Source: Sweltsa coloradensis (lineage: Eukaryota > Arthropoda > Insecta > Plecoptera > Chloroperlidae). From it: DNA of 64,000 nucleotides. The DNA lies in contig JAMZAV010001992.1 of NCBI GenBank assembly GCA_024449915.1, forward strand, positions 124,001 to 188,000, read 5' to 3'. Within the stretch, counting starts at the first letter, position 1. Each line of letters begins with the position of its first letter. A program made the position numbers and the translations under genes. This document shows positions 44,741-55,685 of the stretch, piece after piece. The notes under the pieces were generated by a model. That model worked only from the letters and a program-made list of their open reading frames with translations. It did not search any database and was not told the origin of the DNA.

Positions 44741-45919
44741 TATGGCCAACGGAGATTAGAATATTTAGTACCAAAGCTATTTAATGAAATTGCCTATCTT
44801 TTTAACCATGTGTTCATACTTCAGTGAGATCAAACGGAAGTCGAAAGATTATTTGTTGAATACATAAAGGTGTTCACCAATTTTGACTAAATTGCTTTTG
44901 TTTGTTTTTTGTGTGTGTTTCTGAATCATTTACATTGATTCTTTGGAAATTCGGCTGTTTTTGATTTGATTTGATTGATTAATTTTTGTACAATTATTAT
45001 TTATAATTCTTTATTATTTCTAAACGAAATGTCTATTAACAATCTGTGTTTATTTTATTTATTTTTTGTATTTAATCTGTATAGGTGTTGGTTGTGCATA
45101 CATTTAAGTGACCGGTGCGTTCTCAATATTTGTTCTATGCGCCCCACTAATAAGCTGTTTTGCAGCTTAGTGGGAAAATATTTATGTTCCGAATAATGTA
45201 TATTGCAAAGTATGTACAATAAAAAAAATAAAAAATATATTATTATTATTATTATTATTATTATCATGATCATTATTATTATTATCATTATCATTATTAC
45301 TATTATTAATTATCATTATTATTATTATTATCATTATTATTATATAATTAGACATATAACTTAATCCTAACATTCATCAGTTCATTCATATATTGTTAAG
45401 ATTATGGCTTTGTGCGGAGATGAGTTTAAGCGCCTAGCTTTCTGCTTTTTAAATAACTAAATTAGAAAATAAAAAGTGTATTTAGAGTCTACCCACTCAG
45501 TAGGTAAGTCTATAAAAGTTCAATTTAACAACCGTTTTGTAGATTTTAGTTTATCTTTTTTTTGCTCTACAAGCTATACTAAATCCACTCATTTATGCTA
45601 AAACTTCTAGTTTTTGCTCATTTGTAGCAAAGTGGGATAATTATTGCTAATTTCCAATATGAATAGCCTGCGAGTTATGATTGATCAGTAAATAATATAA
45701 TCTAAAAAATTGAGTTGTGGACATATTTAATAAAAGTTTTTCAGAATACCTTAAACAGAAAGTATTTAACACTATTATACCAGTGAATACACTATTTTCA
45801 ATGCTACACAAAGAAAAGTTTTCAGGAGCCCATAATAAATGATAAGAAAAAATGTTAAATTTCAAAATTTTAATGTTAGGTCCGAGGGCGAGGATTCCTC
45901 GGGGAAAACCTATAGTACG
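44741..45919. other. AT-rich DNA with an ATT microsatellite
   Basis: No gene is seen. An imperfect (ATT/ATC)n repeat occupies about 45239-45347. At 45485-45510 there is AGTCTACCCACTCAGT, the complement of the palindromic 3' end of the SINE family at 46316. Confidence 0.55.
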
Positions 45920-45920
45920 G

Positions 45921-45996
45921 ATTGCTGGTGATGGGATTCGAATGCGTGACCTCCCGAATAAGAGTCTCCGCCAATATTAAAACCACGCGATCAACC
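45921..45996 (-). repeat. tRNA-like SINE head, minus strand
   Basis: On the minus strand, GATCGCGTGGTTTTAATA lies near the 5' side and GCATTCGAATCCC supplies a box-B-like T-arm. No full cloverleaf. Confidence 0.4.
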
Positions 45997-46074
45997 TTAT
46001 TTTAGTAATATCTCACATAACGCTACGCAAAATCGAAAAGTGGATTAAAGGTCCTATGTGGTTTAGCTATAACA

Positions 46075-47055
46075 ATACCCCCCCCCCCCCCCCCCCAAAT
46101 ACAATTTAAAAAAAAAAAAAAAACAGCAGCCAAGCTCTCCTTCAAAAGTCTTCGGCTGTGAGAATGCTGTGAGATATATATAAGTTGAGCCAAGCATTTC
46201 ATTCTTTCTCCCTAGTTTTGCATTGAAAAGAAGTAAGATTATTTCGCCTATTGACGAGCGCCAAGTCGTGGTAAAAAAAGTATAAATTTTAAACTTGGGT
46301 TGGTTTGTGTGGCTAGTTGGTCTTGTGGTTATAGCGTATCTGCTTCCAATGCGAAAGGTCCGGGGTTCGATTCCCGCCAGAGTCAGAAGTTTTTAACTTC
46401 TGATGTGGACTTAAAAAAAAGTCCATCAGTTCTTGTCTTAGGAGTTTGTAAACGGTGACTTTGGAGCCGTCCTAGCAACGAAGCACATAATAAATTTCAG
46501 AGTTGTTCTGAATCGGCCTTGTTGATTCTGGCGTTGATTCGCGGGTGTTCGCACTGTCCATACCACTGATTGCTATATTTCCTATTAAAAATATCGATCT
46601 TTGGTTGGTTATCGCTCACTCGTCGATTGCGTCGGGGCCTGCAGGGTTGGCTTGGTCGCTTTGATTTAAAGTCCCCACTGAAAATCAGTTATATAACTGA
46701 GTGGGTAGACTCTAAATAAAATTTATTTATTTATTTATTTAACTGAAAATCATAAAAAATTACTTTGCCATTGAATTTGGTTCATTACGAGAACTCTAAA
46801 AAGTCAATGGCCAAGTAATTTTTTTGTGATTTTGAGTTTAAAATGTTTACTATTTTTACCACGAAAATGGTTGGCTTGGCGCTCGTCAACAGGCAAAATG
46901 ATCTTACTTCTTTTCAATGCGAAACTAGGGAGAAAGAATGAAATGCTTGGCTCAACTTCTATATCTCACAGCATTCACAGCCGAAGACTTTTAAAGGAGA
47001 CTTGGCTGCCGATTTTTTTTTTTTTTTTTTTTTACAAATTTTTGTTTTTGGGGGG
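46075..47055. mobile_element. Foldback element split by a SINE
   Basis: Arms of about 210 bp (46075-46298 and 46836-47055) are mutual reverse complements: a C run against a G run at the tips, then AGCCAAG, AGTCTTCGGCTGTGA, AAGCATTTCATTCTTTCTCC and GACGAGCGCCAAG with their complements. Between them lie the SINE 46316-46745 and a shorter hairpin (about 46750-46835) around AAAAATTACTT and TTTGCCATTGA. Removing the SINE leaves an element of about 550 bp. Confidence 0.75.
46316..46745 (+). mobile_element. tRNA-headed SINE with palindromic 3' end, about 430 bp
   Basis: The head has a TGGTCTTGTGG box A (one mismatch), an anticodon-like CCA loop and a perfect GGGTTCGATTCCC box B. The body carries TTGTAAACGGTGACTTTGG, AGCCGTCCTAGCAACGA, a GTCGATTGCGTCGG segment and TGCAGGGTTGG. 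The end is TCCCCACTGAAAATCAGTT, then ATATAACTGAGTGGG (a palindrome) and an (ATTT)n tail. Partial copies are at 7631, 48427-48625, 56060-56735 and 59990-60150. No protein; such elements rely on LINE enzymes. Confidence 0.72.
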
Positions 47056-47161
47056 ATATACATCTTTTTGTTGTTTGTTTCATATCAAGCAAGCGGTGGA
47101 TACAGTACCTTTCAAACCAGAGAAACAAAAGCTACCACTTTTTGTTTCTGTTTACAATCTG

Positions 47162-47241
47162 TATAGTTGCGGCAATATACAATGCTTTTTATTATATTGG
47201 GGGTATAGTTGCGGCAATATACAATGCTTTTTATTATATTG
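47162..47241. repeat. Tandem duplication of about 41 bp
   Basis: TATAGTTGCGGCAATATACA followed by ATGCTTTTTATTATATTGG occurs twice, identical in both copies, separated by two G residues. A recent local duplication. Confidence 0.85.
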
Positions 47242-47509
47242 GCTATGGTTAATGTCGTCTTGTTACGAAAATTGCATGAATATTTAGGTAAATAAAAATT
47301 TATAATGGTTAAGAGCATGTTTAATTTCAAGTTTGCACAAATTACCACACCTTAGTAATTACGTGTTTTGAATGTTATCCAAAATTTTAATTTTCTCCGG
47401 TCCCTGTTACCTGATTTTGGTTTTAAAAGCATGAGTATCTGCGTCTGAGGTACATCTAAGTGTGGTCCAAGCTTCATAGTTCTAAGTTGTACCGTTTTCT
47501 CTGTAGGCT

Positions 47510-47686
47510 CTTATTCCTCTCCGTCAGATTTTTTCACAGAACCTTAATTTTATGAATTAATATATTCGTGTGAAATTTGAGCGCAATCGAAAAATTATTT
47601 ATCATGAACACATGGCAGCTCAATGTAAAAATTACGGTCATCCAACAACGCGCCTGAAAAAGCGTTTGCGAAGCTTCCTAGTTATA
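47510..47686 (-). repeat. GGATGAGCG-family end fragment
   Basis: It has TTTTTTCACAGAACCTTAAT, GAATTAATATATTCGTGTG, AAATTTGAGCGCAATCG and the terminal CATCCAACAACGC with CTTCCTAGT. This is the outer end of the family element in reverse orientation. Confidence 0.7.
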
Positions 47687-48426
47687 AAAACAAGACTGAT
47701 TACAATATTTGAATAATATTTCATGAGAGCATATTTCTAACTAAATCACATAGGACTTATATCGCCACTTTTTCGATTTTGCATCACGTTTTGAGAGATA
47801 TTATTATAAAATAAGGTTATTTTGCGTGATTTTAATATTGGTGGTGATCCTTCCCCTTAAACCACTACAGTCAGTAATAAATAATAAGATGCAAACTGCT
47901 GGAATTTAGTTAACAGAACAACATTATTGTTTGGTAATTGAAGTGAAATTTATATTGAAATAAATTTCAATTATATGTGAATATTAATTTTTCTGGAAGA
48001 TTTTATACAATACCTAAAGTGGTAAACAAATAAGTCACACACAAAAACTGGATTCTGAACAAGTTCAAAATATGAGTAAACGATTTGCACGAGAGGGCCC
48101 CTTACTCGTCACAGAAACCTGTTTATCTACCAGCATTTTAGTTTTTATTGCCTTAATAAATCTTTAAAATATTCCTCCACTCCACATGATACTTCAGTAC
48201 CCAGACGATTTGAAAAAAAGCAGCACATTCCTTCAGTTCGACCAAAACTGGAAAAAACTAGACACTTCTTATTATAAAAAAATGTTTTCACGTGTCTCAT
48301 TCTACATAGTTCTCCTAACTCACTCATGTTATTCAATGTAATTTTGCAAACTATCTCCAGTCGCGGATGGGAAAGTGATTTTATAAACATCATTTTCCTT
48401 TGCTTTACCAAGTTTGTTTTGTCATT
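47687..48426. other. AT-rich DNA, possible decayed coding remnant on the minus strand
   Basis: 48145-48411 is open on the minus strand for 88 codons and ends KDLLRQ. It has no recognised family, splice context or repeat partner, so it is not called as a gene. Confidence 0.3.
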
Positions 48427-48625
48427 GTAATCGTGTCCAGCTTGATTGATCGGTGTTTCCTACTTAAAAATGCCGGTCTCTAGTTGGTCATTGTTCGCTC
48501 GTCGATGGTGTCGGCGACTACAGGGTTGGCTTTGTCGGCTTTTCATTTAATGTCCCCACTGAAAATCAGTTGTGGATATATATACCGTAAGTAACAAATG
48601 TATTTATTTTTTATTTATTTATTGT
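48427..48625 (+). repeat. 3' part of the palindrome-ended SINE family
   Basis: It shares GTGTCCAGCTTGATTGATCG with 56598 and TCGCTCGTCGATGG-type, ACAGGGTTGG and GTCCCCACTGAAAATCAGTT words with the 46316 copy, and ends in a TTTATT-rich tail. The tRNA head is absent (5' truncation). Confidence 0.65.
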
Positions 48626-49147
48626 TTCATCATCGATTTTACAGTAAAAATTACTAAATTAGATGATAGTACCAAACGAACAAGAAGACTTATAAAATAA
48701 TAAATGATGCCAACGGTTGTTGTTTAGGCACATTTGTTCGCTCCGTATGTGTATACAAAAAAAAATAGGGAAAAGGTCGGTATAAAAGAATTTATTTCTA
48801 AATTTATCTGCAATGTTATTTATCATTTCATTTTTATATCTTGCTTTGAATACGATTGTATAAATAAATCCTTTATATGAGATCACACCTTTTACAATAA
48901 TACGAAATAAATATTACAAGAAAATATACAATTGTGGCAACTTAAAATAATATAAATGTACAGCTAGAAGTTCTACAATTTCTCACCAGCCAACAATAAA
49001 CTGATTGTTCTCGTAGAGTTCGTAACAGGACTGATCATAATAACATATTAATTTTATGTATATAAATACACGTACATTAATGACATATATTAATTTTATT
49101 AATATTATTATATTATATTATATATTATAAACATATTATTATTTATT
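48626..49147. other. AT-rich DNA, nothing recognised
   Basis: No gene or bounded repeat seen. Confidence 0.45.
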
Positions 49148-49300
49148 AACCCAAGAGATAGGTGGAGAGACCGAATAAAATTGAGTATAGAAGAAAGATG
49201 GAAGACAAGGGAAAGAACGAATCAAAAAAAAAATCTGGGAAGACAGAAAGGAATGGAGGTAACTAGTGGGAATGCCGGAAGAAGATGAGGTGCTGAGCCT
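49148..49300 (+). pseudogene. LINE C-terminal remnant
   Basis: One frame reads PRDRWRDRIKLSIEERWK, and after a frame change KIWEDRKEWR, a stop, then LVGMPEEDE. This arrangement of a W-rich basic end followed by a W-x-x-R-x-x-W motif is typical of the extreme C-terminus of non-LTR retrotransposon polyproteins (RTE/L2-like). The frameshift and stop make it a fossil. The following 80 bp, with CCCCGACCCGACGCG, may be its 3' UTR. Confidence 0.55.
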
Positions 49301-50236
49301 GGCTAGCTAGCACTGATAAGCCGTAGCCCGAGAACATGGTGACTCGTCACCCCCCGACCCGACGCGTGTTGGAATAGGGATCTGATATTATTATCAGAAA
49401 CAACCAGGAACATTTAATTTTTAATATTTTTATAACCTGATTTAGCCTAAAACACGGCTTGTTCCGAGTGCACGTGAATTGCTTGAACAAACAAGTCCGA
49501 CGATAATATCTAGGGAGATAAGTTCGACAAGATCATCCATTACATCTTTAGCTGTAACTGTTTCAAGTTACTGCTATGGTGTATGCTAAGCATGAAATAA
49601 AATTAAAGTCTTAACAGTTTCAATTGGCAGACGTCCAAATCTGCAGCGGTACCTACTAGGCCTAGGCCATGTCTGCGGGAAGGAGGAATTATTCAATCTT
49701 AAATTTGCCATAGTCTTCACTCTTCAGATTCAATTAAATGGCAAAGAGGATGTCGCGACGATAAAATGCCAATTAGCGTGTTGAAACATCACATTCAACA
49801 TGGAACTTTAACCTCATTCCTATAAGCATAACAGATTCAAGTAACCTACAACAAATTATTAAACCAAGGTTCGATACATACTTTTTCATAACGAATATGC
49901 ATTACAAATCAGATTGTTATGCCAGGCAATTTGTATGAATGATTGTGTTCATCAAATAGGTATAATAGTCACAATTCACATTTTTAACAGCTTTTGACTG
50001 GTATAACTTATTTTTTAAATATGGTGATAAAATCAGTACTATTTATAACTCCATGATAAAATCATATTGTTGATTTATTGATAGCAAATTCCGGGTGTTC
50101 TGGGTTCGAACCGCAATCAGGGCAAACTGTTACGACAATTTTCGAATAAATAACCATGTCCTAGAAGTATTATAATCAACATTAATTTGGTTTTCAAATC
50201 AATTTGATATATTTGCATTAATTGTCAGCCATTTCT
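49301..50236. other. AT-rich DNA, nothing recognised
   Basis: No gene seen. A GGGTTCGAACC word near 50101 resembles a T-arm but stands alone. Confidence 0.4.
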
Positions 50237-50461
50237 GGATGAGCGTAGCAAGCGAAGCGAAGATTCCATTTCACTACACTGGAGAAAAAAAAATCCGGAA
50301 TGTTTTTCTTTTCTTTCCTTTTTCTGTATTTTTGGCTGTTTGTTAACACGATTCCGGCTAAACCGATAATCCAATTGCGATGACATTTTCTGGAGGCCTT
50401 CGAAATCTCTGAACTTAGAACTGCCACTTTTTTGAGCACAATCGAATAATTATATCTTATG
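50237..50461 (-). repeat. GGATGAGCG-family 3' segment, reversed
   Basis: It starts GGATGAGCGTAGCAAGCG and runs through ATTCCATTTCACTACACTGG, a T/A-rich run, GATTCCGGCTAAACCGATA, TCTCTGAACTTAGAACTGCC and GCACAATCGAATAATTAT. The next element of the same family begins directly after. Confidence 0.7.
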
Positions 50462-51356
50462 ACTAGGAAAACGCTTAAGTCCCGCCGCGTTGATGGATGA
50501 GCGTAATTTTTTTAAACGAAAAAAGCGTAAAATTGTGATTTTTTTAATAGATCATTTTTCGATAACGCTCAAATTTCACACGAATATATTAACTCATTAA
50601 ATTAAAGTTCTGTGAAAAAATCATTACAATCGGATAAAGCATGTTGGTTTTATTCGTCGAAGAAATGTTAAAAATTGAAAAAAAATCGGAAAATTGCGAT
50701 TATCATGAGAAAAGATTTTTCGATTGCGCTCAAATTTCACACGAATATATTAATTCATAAAATTAAGGTTCTGTGAAAAAATCATTACAATAAGATAAAG
50801 CATGTAGGTGTTATAAGACGAAGAATTTTTTTAAAAATCGAAAAAAATCGTAAAATTGCGATTTTCATGAGAAATAATTTTTTGATCGATTTTTCCCCTC
50901 GTGCAGTTCTTCGTTCAGAGATTTCACAGACCCCCATAAAATTTCATCGCAATTGGAGTATTGGTTTAGCCGGAATCGTGTTCACAGACACACAAAAATA
51001 CAAAAAAAAGAAAGAAAAAAAAAAAAAAAAAAAAAAAACATTCCGGATTTTTTTCTCCAGTGTAGTGAAATGGAATCTTCGCTTCGCTCGCTACGCTCGC
51101 TACGCTCATCCAAAAATCGCAATTTTACGATTTTTTTTTATTTTTAAAATTTTTCACTTATAACACCTACACTTTATCCGATTGTAATGATTTTTTCACA
51201 GAGCCTTAATTTTATGAATTAATATATTGGTGTGAAATTTGACCGCAATCGAAAAATAATTTCTCATGAAAATCGCAATTTTACGCTTTTTTTCGTTTAA
51301 AAAAATTACGCTCATCCAACAACGAGCCTGAAAAAGCGTTAGCGAAGCTTCCTAGT
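50462..51356. mobile_element. GGATGAGCG-family foldback element, about 895 bp
   Basis: The left end ACTAGGAAAACGC with GGATGAGCGTAATTTTTTT faces the right end TTACGCTCATCC with AGCTTCCTAGT. Both arms then carry AAACGAAAAAAGCGTAAAAT and the AATATATTAA...TCATTACAATCGGATAAAG block in mirror orientation, giving arms of about 240 bp. Between them lies the central segment with AGTTCAGAG..., GTTTAGCCGGAATCGTGTT, a poly-A-rich run and CTTCGCTTCGCTCGCTACGC. No coding capacity. Confidence 0.75.
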
Positions 51357-51506
51357 GTTCTGTATTTAGAGAGCAAATCGCCTGTTAATCCTGTCAAATA
51401 AGAATTTTTGAAGGAAAAAATTGCGATGTCGCTGAATTTTTGCAGAGACCTTCCTTAAATGATACTAATGAACATACTAAAACTCCCCTACAATCGGACT
51501 GGAGCT

Positions 51507-51535
51507 TCGGCCGCCATATTGGAAAATGGCGGCCA
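51507..51535. repeat. GGCCGCCATATTGG hairpin
   Basis: GGCCGCCATATTGG runs into AAAATGGCGGCC, a compact near-palindrome of 26 bp inside otherwise unassigned AT-rich DNA (51357-51806). Confidence 0.6.
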
Positions 51536-51806
51536 AAAAGTGTTGGTTATCGAATATCTACATATTGGTTAGAGATAGACAAAATGTTTCAATGGCAAAA
51601 ATATTCCCCATTCAATTCCCTACAAAATAGGGGTGTTCTATAGTTTTGGTAGGGGCAAAGGTTACGTCACAAAATCGTGGTTTATATGTTGCTCATTGGA
51701 GTACCAGCTAATTTCCTAATTTTCACGACCAGCATCAAACAATGCCCGGTAAATCCGTAAGAAATCGATTGAAATACAAAAGGACTTTTGTACGGGGTTC
51801 ATGATA

Positions 51807-51974
51807 GCTTCCATTAGTATTTTAAAAAATCAGGTCTGCGAAATCGGATTTTGCATTTACCCGGAATTTGGGTTTTTCCATTGTTGGCATTTCCTCAAAA
51901 AAGCCGTATTTGACTGTCCATTATTAAGCACTAAATAGCTTTGGAGGAAAAATTCTTTCTATGCACACTGAAAT
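51807..51974. repeat. Left member of a long-range inverted pair
   Basis: The segment from GCTTCCATTAGTATTTTAAA through CGAAATCGGATTTTGCATTT and ATTAAGCACTAAATAGC is present in reverse complement at 55686-55852 at about 90% identity by eye. The pair encloses 3.7 kb holding a hairpin, a LINE fragment and three GGATGAGCG elements. Confidence 0.8.
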
Positions 51975-51977
51975 GAC

Positions 51978-52167
51978 TTAAATAATGATCCGATTACAAC
52001 CAAAGTTTAAATCCAATATGGCTGCTAATTCCTAATATCCTCAACATCAAAGTGAATTATGTAACAAAAAGAGTGTAAAAATAGCACGAAAACAGTATTC
52101 TTATTGTGAATATTAGGAATTAGCAGCCATATTGGATTTAAACTTTGGTTGTAATTGGATCATTATT
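51978..52167. repeat. 190-bp hairpin
   Basis: Arms of 56 bp (51978-52033 and 52112-52167) are near-perfect complements: TAATGATCCGATTACAACC, TTAAATCCAATATGGCTGC and CTAATTCCTAATAT with their mirrors. The loop is about 78 bp. Confidence 0.85.
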
Positions 52168-52462
52168 TCAGAATGGTAGGGAATATCACAGGAGGGACTA
52201 TGTTGACATGTGTAATGAGTTAAAAATTCCTTTACTCTCGCAGAGAAGGTCTCTGTCTGACGTCACTTTCTTGCACAAAATAGTCAATAATGTAGTTGAC
52301 TGCTCTCTGCTTCTTGCACGTGTGAACGTATTCGTTCCGCCGCGTTCAACTCGGCGTGTTGTTTCATTCCAACCTCATAAAAGACGCATTAATAATTTTA
52401 AATACTCTTGTATAAACAGAATCATGACCACATATAATGATTTTTTAGAGAGGTCTCAATAA
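52168..52462 (+). pseudogene. LINE polyprotein C-terminal fragment
   Basis: The frame reads about 97 codons to TAA at 52460, including LSQRRSLSDVTFLHKIVNNV and an STRR...FKYSCINRI...YNDF ending. This layout (R-R-x-x-x-D-x-x-F-L-x-K-x-x-N, then F-x-Y-S-x-x-N-R) is the usual tail after the reverse transcriptase in Jockey/CR1-type non-LTR retrotransposons. The catalytic domains are absent and the left edge coincides with the 190-bp hairpin. It is a 5'-truncated dead copy. Confidence 0.65.
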
Positions 52463-52753
52463 TATGCTTTCGACATTTTTAATGATTCAATTCAAAAGCT
52501 TAAAAGGGTGTTTTAATGTGGAAGCATATTGTAGTCTTATGTCTCTTCAACCTTCTGTGGTCAGTCCATTTCACTTTTATTATAATAATTGTATCTACTG
52601 TGTTGTTATTTTTTATTTTTTTTCTGTAAATGGAATATCTTGTTTTTGTATTATGTTCTGTGTTTTGTAAAATGTATGTGTCCAATCCCTGACTATTTGT
52701 TGTTTTATCAAATCACACTTGTGGAATAATTTGTATTCTGTTGTGTATTTATA

Positions 52754-53532
52754 ACTAGGAAACGCTTAAGTTCCGCCGCGTTGTTGGATGAGCGTAACTG
52801 GTGCATTGAGCTGCCATGTGTTACGCGGATTTTCTGTTGTTCTGTGCAAAAATCATTACTAAGTCGAAGTTTTTTTTTAAATTAAATAAAATTAAATAAA
52901 AATTAATTAATTTTTTTAATTCATCGTAATTTTAAAAAAATAAAAAAATCGTGAAATTGCAATTTTCATAAGAAATAATTATTCGATTGCGCTCAAATTT
53001 AACACGAGTACATTAATTCATGAAATTAAGGTTCTGTGAAAAAAATCATTACAATAGGATAAAGAATGTAGGTGTTATAAGTCAAAGAATTGTTTTAAAA
53101 AAGAAAAAAACCCGTAAAATTTCGATTTTCATGAGAATAAATTTTTCGATTACGCTCAAATTTCACACGAATATCTAAATTCATAAAATTAAGGTTCTGT
53201 GAAAAAATCATTACAATCGAATAAAGCATGTAGGTGTTAGAGGTCGAAGAAATTTTTTTAAAAATCGAAAAAAATCGTAAAATTGCGTTTTTTATAAGAA
53301 AAATTTTCCCGATTGCGCTCAAAAACGTGGCAGTTCTAAGTTCAGAGATTTCGAAGACCTCCAGAAAATTTCATCGCAATCGGAGTATCGGTTTAGCCGG
53401 AATCGTGTTAACAGACACACAAAAATACAAAAGGAAGAAAAAAAAAAAAAAAAACATTCCGTTTTTTTTCTTCTCCAGTGTAGTGAAATGGAATCTTCGC
53501 TTCGCTCGCTACGCTCGCTACGCTCATCCAAT
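52754..53532 (+). mobile_element. GGATGAGCG-family element, tandem copy 1
   Basis: It runs from ACTAGGAAACGC, with TTGGATGAGCGTAA 30 bp in, to TACGCTCATCCAA. The interior repeats a unit of about 170 bp (TTCATAAGAAATAAT, CGATTGCGCTCAAATTT, TTAAGGTTCTGTG, ATTACAAT, ATGTAGGTGTTA) and ends with AGTTCAGAG..., an A-rich run and CTTCGCTTCGCTCGC. Confidence 0.78.
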
Positions 53533-53537
53533 AAATA

Positions 53538-54319
53538 ACTAGGAAAACGCTTAAGTCCCGCCGCGTTGTTGGATGAGCGTAATTGGTGCATTGAGCTGCC
53601 ATGTGTTATGCGGATTTTCTGTTGTTCTGTGAAAAAATCAATACTAAGTTGAAGATTTTTTTTAAAATTAAATTAAATTAAATGAAAAATTAACTTTTTT
53701 TTTTTTTTTAATTAATTGTAATTTAAAAAAAGGAAAAAATCGTAATATTGAAATTTTCATAAGAAATAATTATTTGATTGCGCACAAATTTTACACAAAT
53801 ATATAAATTTATAAAATTAAGGTTCTGTGAAAAAATTATTACAAAAGGATAAAGCATGTAGGTGTTATAAGTCAAAGAATTGTTTTAAAAAAAGAAAAAA
53901 AACGTTACATTTCGATTTTCATGAAAAATAGTTTTGGATTGCGCTCAATTGTCACACGAATACCTAAATTCATGAAATTAAGGTTCTGTCAAAAAATCAT
54001 TAAAATCGGACAAAGCATGTAGGTGTTATAAGCTGAAGAAATTTTTTAAAAATCGAAAAAAATCGTAAAATTGCGATTTTCATGAGAAATAATTTTTCGA
54101 TTGCGCTCAAAAACGTGGCAGTTCTTCGTTCAGAGATTTCGAAGGCCCCTATAAAATTTCATCGCAATTGGAGTATCGGTTTAGCCGGAATCGTGTTAAC
54201 AGACACACAAAAATACAGAAAAAAAAAAAGAAAAAAAAAAAAAAAACATTCCGGATTTTTTCTCCAGTGTAGTGAAATGGAATCTTCGCTTCACTCGCTA
54301 CGCTCGCTACGCTCATCAA
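53538..54319 (+). mobile_element. GGATGAGCG-family element, tandem copy 2
   Basis: It has the same order of landmarks as the preceding copy and about the same length (780 bp), starting only about five bases after it. ATTGGTGCATTGAGCTGCCA at its start is shared with copies 1 and 3. Confidence 0.78.
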
Positions 54320-54603
54320 TAACAATAATAATAACTAGGAAAACGCTTAAGTCCGCCGCGTTGTTGGATGAGCGTAATTGGTGCATTGAGCTGCCATGTG
54401 TTATGAGGATTTTCTGTTGTTCTGTGACAAAATATTACAAAGTCGAATAATTTTTTTAAATTAAATTAAATTAAATAATAAATTGACTTTATTTTTTAAT
54501 TTTTTTTATGAATCGTAATTTTAAAAAAGGAAAAAATCGTAAAATTGCGATTTTCATAAGAAATAATTAATCGATTGCGCTCAAATTTTACAAGAATATA
54601 TTA

Positions 54604-55226
54604 AGGGGAATCCCTAGACCCAAATATGATTTCTAAAGAATGCAGTAAAGACGTCTGAAAAGTAAGTAGAATGTAAGAGGGGCTTAATGAAAGAGCGGAT
54701 ATTTTTTTGAAATTTTTTTGACGGGACATAACCTCAGAATCAAAAATTTTATTCAAATTACTGGAATCAGTTGCTCAAGTTCAAAATGAATTTTTAGCAG
54801 CGGTTTTTTGTATATTATTTCTACACTCCTTTAACTACAACCTAAATATAAGTAATATTGGTTTATATGATTTCAGGCGTTGCACGATTTTGTCAGTTAA
54901 ACGGTACAAAATTTGAAATTGTACCGGCAGGCAAAAAAAATAGTGCAACGCAACAAACCATATAAATACAAAAATCCTTTTCTTTAGGTTGTAAATAGAG
55001 AAGTGTAGAAATAAAATACAAAAAACCGCTGCTTAAAATTCAATTTGAACTTGAGCAACTGATTCCAGTAATTTGAATACAATTGTTGATTCATGAAGTT
55101 ATATCCCGTCAAAAAATTTCAAAAAAATAATCCGCTCTTTCATTAAGCCCCTCTTACATTCTTCTAACTTTTCAGACGTCTTTACTGCATTCTCAAGAAA
55201 TCATATTTGGGTCTAGGGATTCCCCT
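54604..55226. mobile_element. Palindromic element, 623 bp, nested in tandem copy 3
   Basis: It starts AGGGGAATCCCTAGACCC and ends with the complement. The arms of about 300 bp (AAATATGATTTCT, GCAGTAAAGACGTCTGAAAA, AATGTAAGAGGGGCTTAATG) mirror each other around a centre near 54915 (GGTACAAAATTTGAAATTG). TTAA stands at the left tip but TCAT at the right, so a TTAA duplication is only half preserved. Non-coding. Confidence 0.8.
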
Positions 55227-55478
55227 CATAAAATAAAGGTTTTGTAAAAAAAATCATTAAAATCGAATTAAGCATGTAGGTGTTATAAGTCGAAGAAATA
55301 TTTTAAAAATTGAAAAAATTCGTAAAATGGCGATTTTCATGAGAAATAATTTTCCGATTGCGCTCAAAAACGTGGCAGTTCTAAGTTCAGAGATTTCGAA
55401 GGTCTCCATAAAATTTCATCGCAATCGGAGTATCGGTTTAGCCGGAATCGTGTTAACAAACAGACAAAAATACAGAAA

Positions 55479-55596
55479 GAAAGAAAGAAAGAAAGAAAAA
55501 GAAAGAAAGAAAGAAAGAAAGAGAAGAAGAAAGAAAGAAAGAAAAGAAAGAAAGAAAGAAAAAAAGAAAAGAAAAGAAAAGAAAGAAAAAAAAAAC
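55479..55596. repeat. GAAA microsatellite
   Basis: GAAA and closely related units for about 118 bp, in the position of the A-rich run of the surrounding element. Confidence 0.9.
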
Positions 55597-55685
55597 ATTC
55601 CGGATTTTTTTCTCCAGTGTAGTGAAATGGAATGCTCGCTACGCTCATCCAAAAATAATAATAATAATAATAATTATTATTATCA

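Larger units (their letters stand above)
54334..55651 (+). mobile_element. GGATGAGCG-family element, tandem copy 3, interrupted
   Basis: It starts ACTAGGAAAACGC and ends GCTCGCTACGCTCATCC. The palindromic element 54604-55226 lies within its repeat block; without that it would be about 695 bp. Its A-rich run has expanded into a GAAA microsatellite (55479-55596). Confidence 0.78.

Noticed and set aside
45055..45373. Ile/Met- and Asn-rich frames
   Set aside because: They are translations of the ATT/ATC microsatellite.
48145..48411. 88-codon minus-strand frame ending KDLLRQ
   Set aside because: No family resemblance, no splice context, no repeat support; open by chance cannot be excluded.
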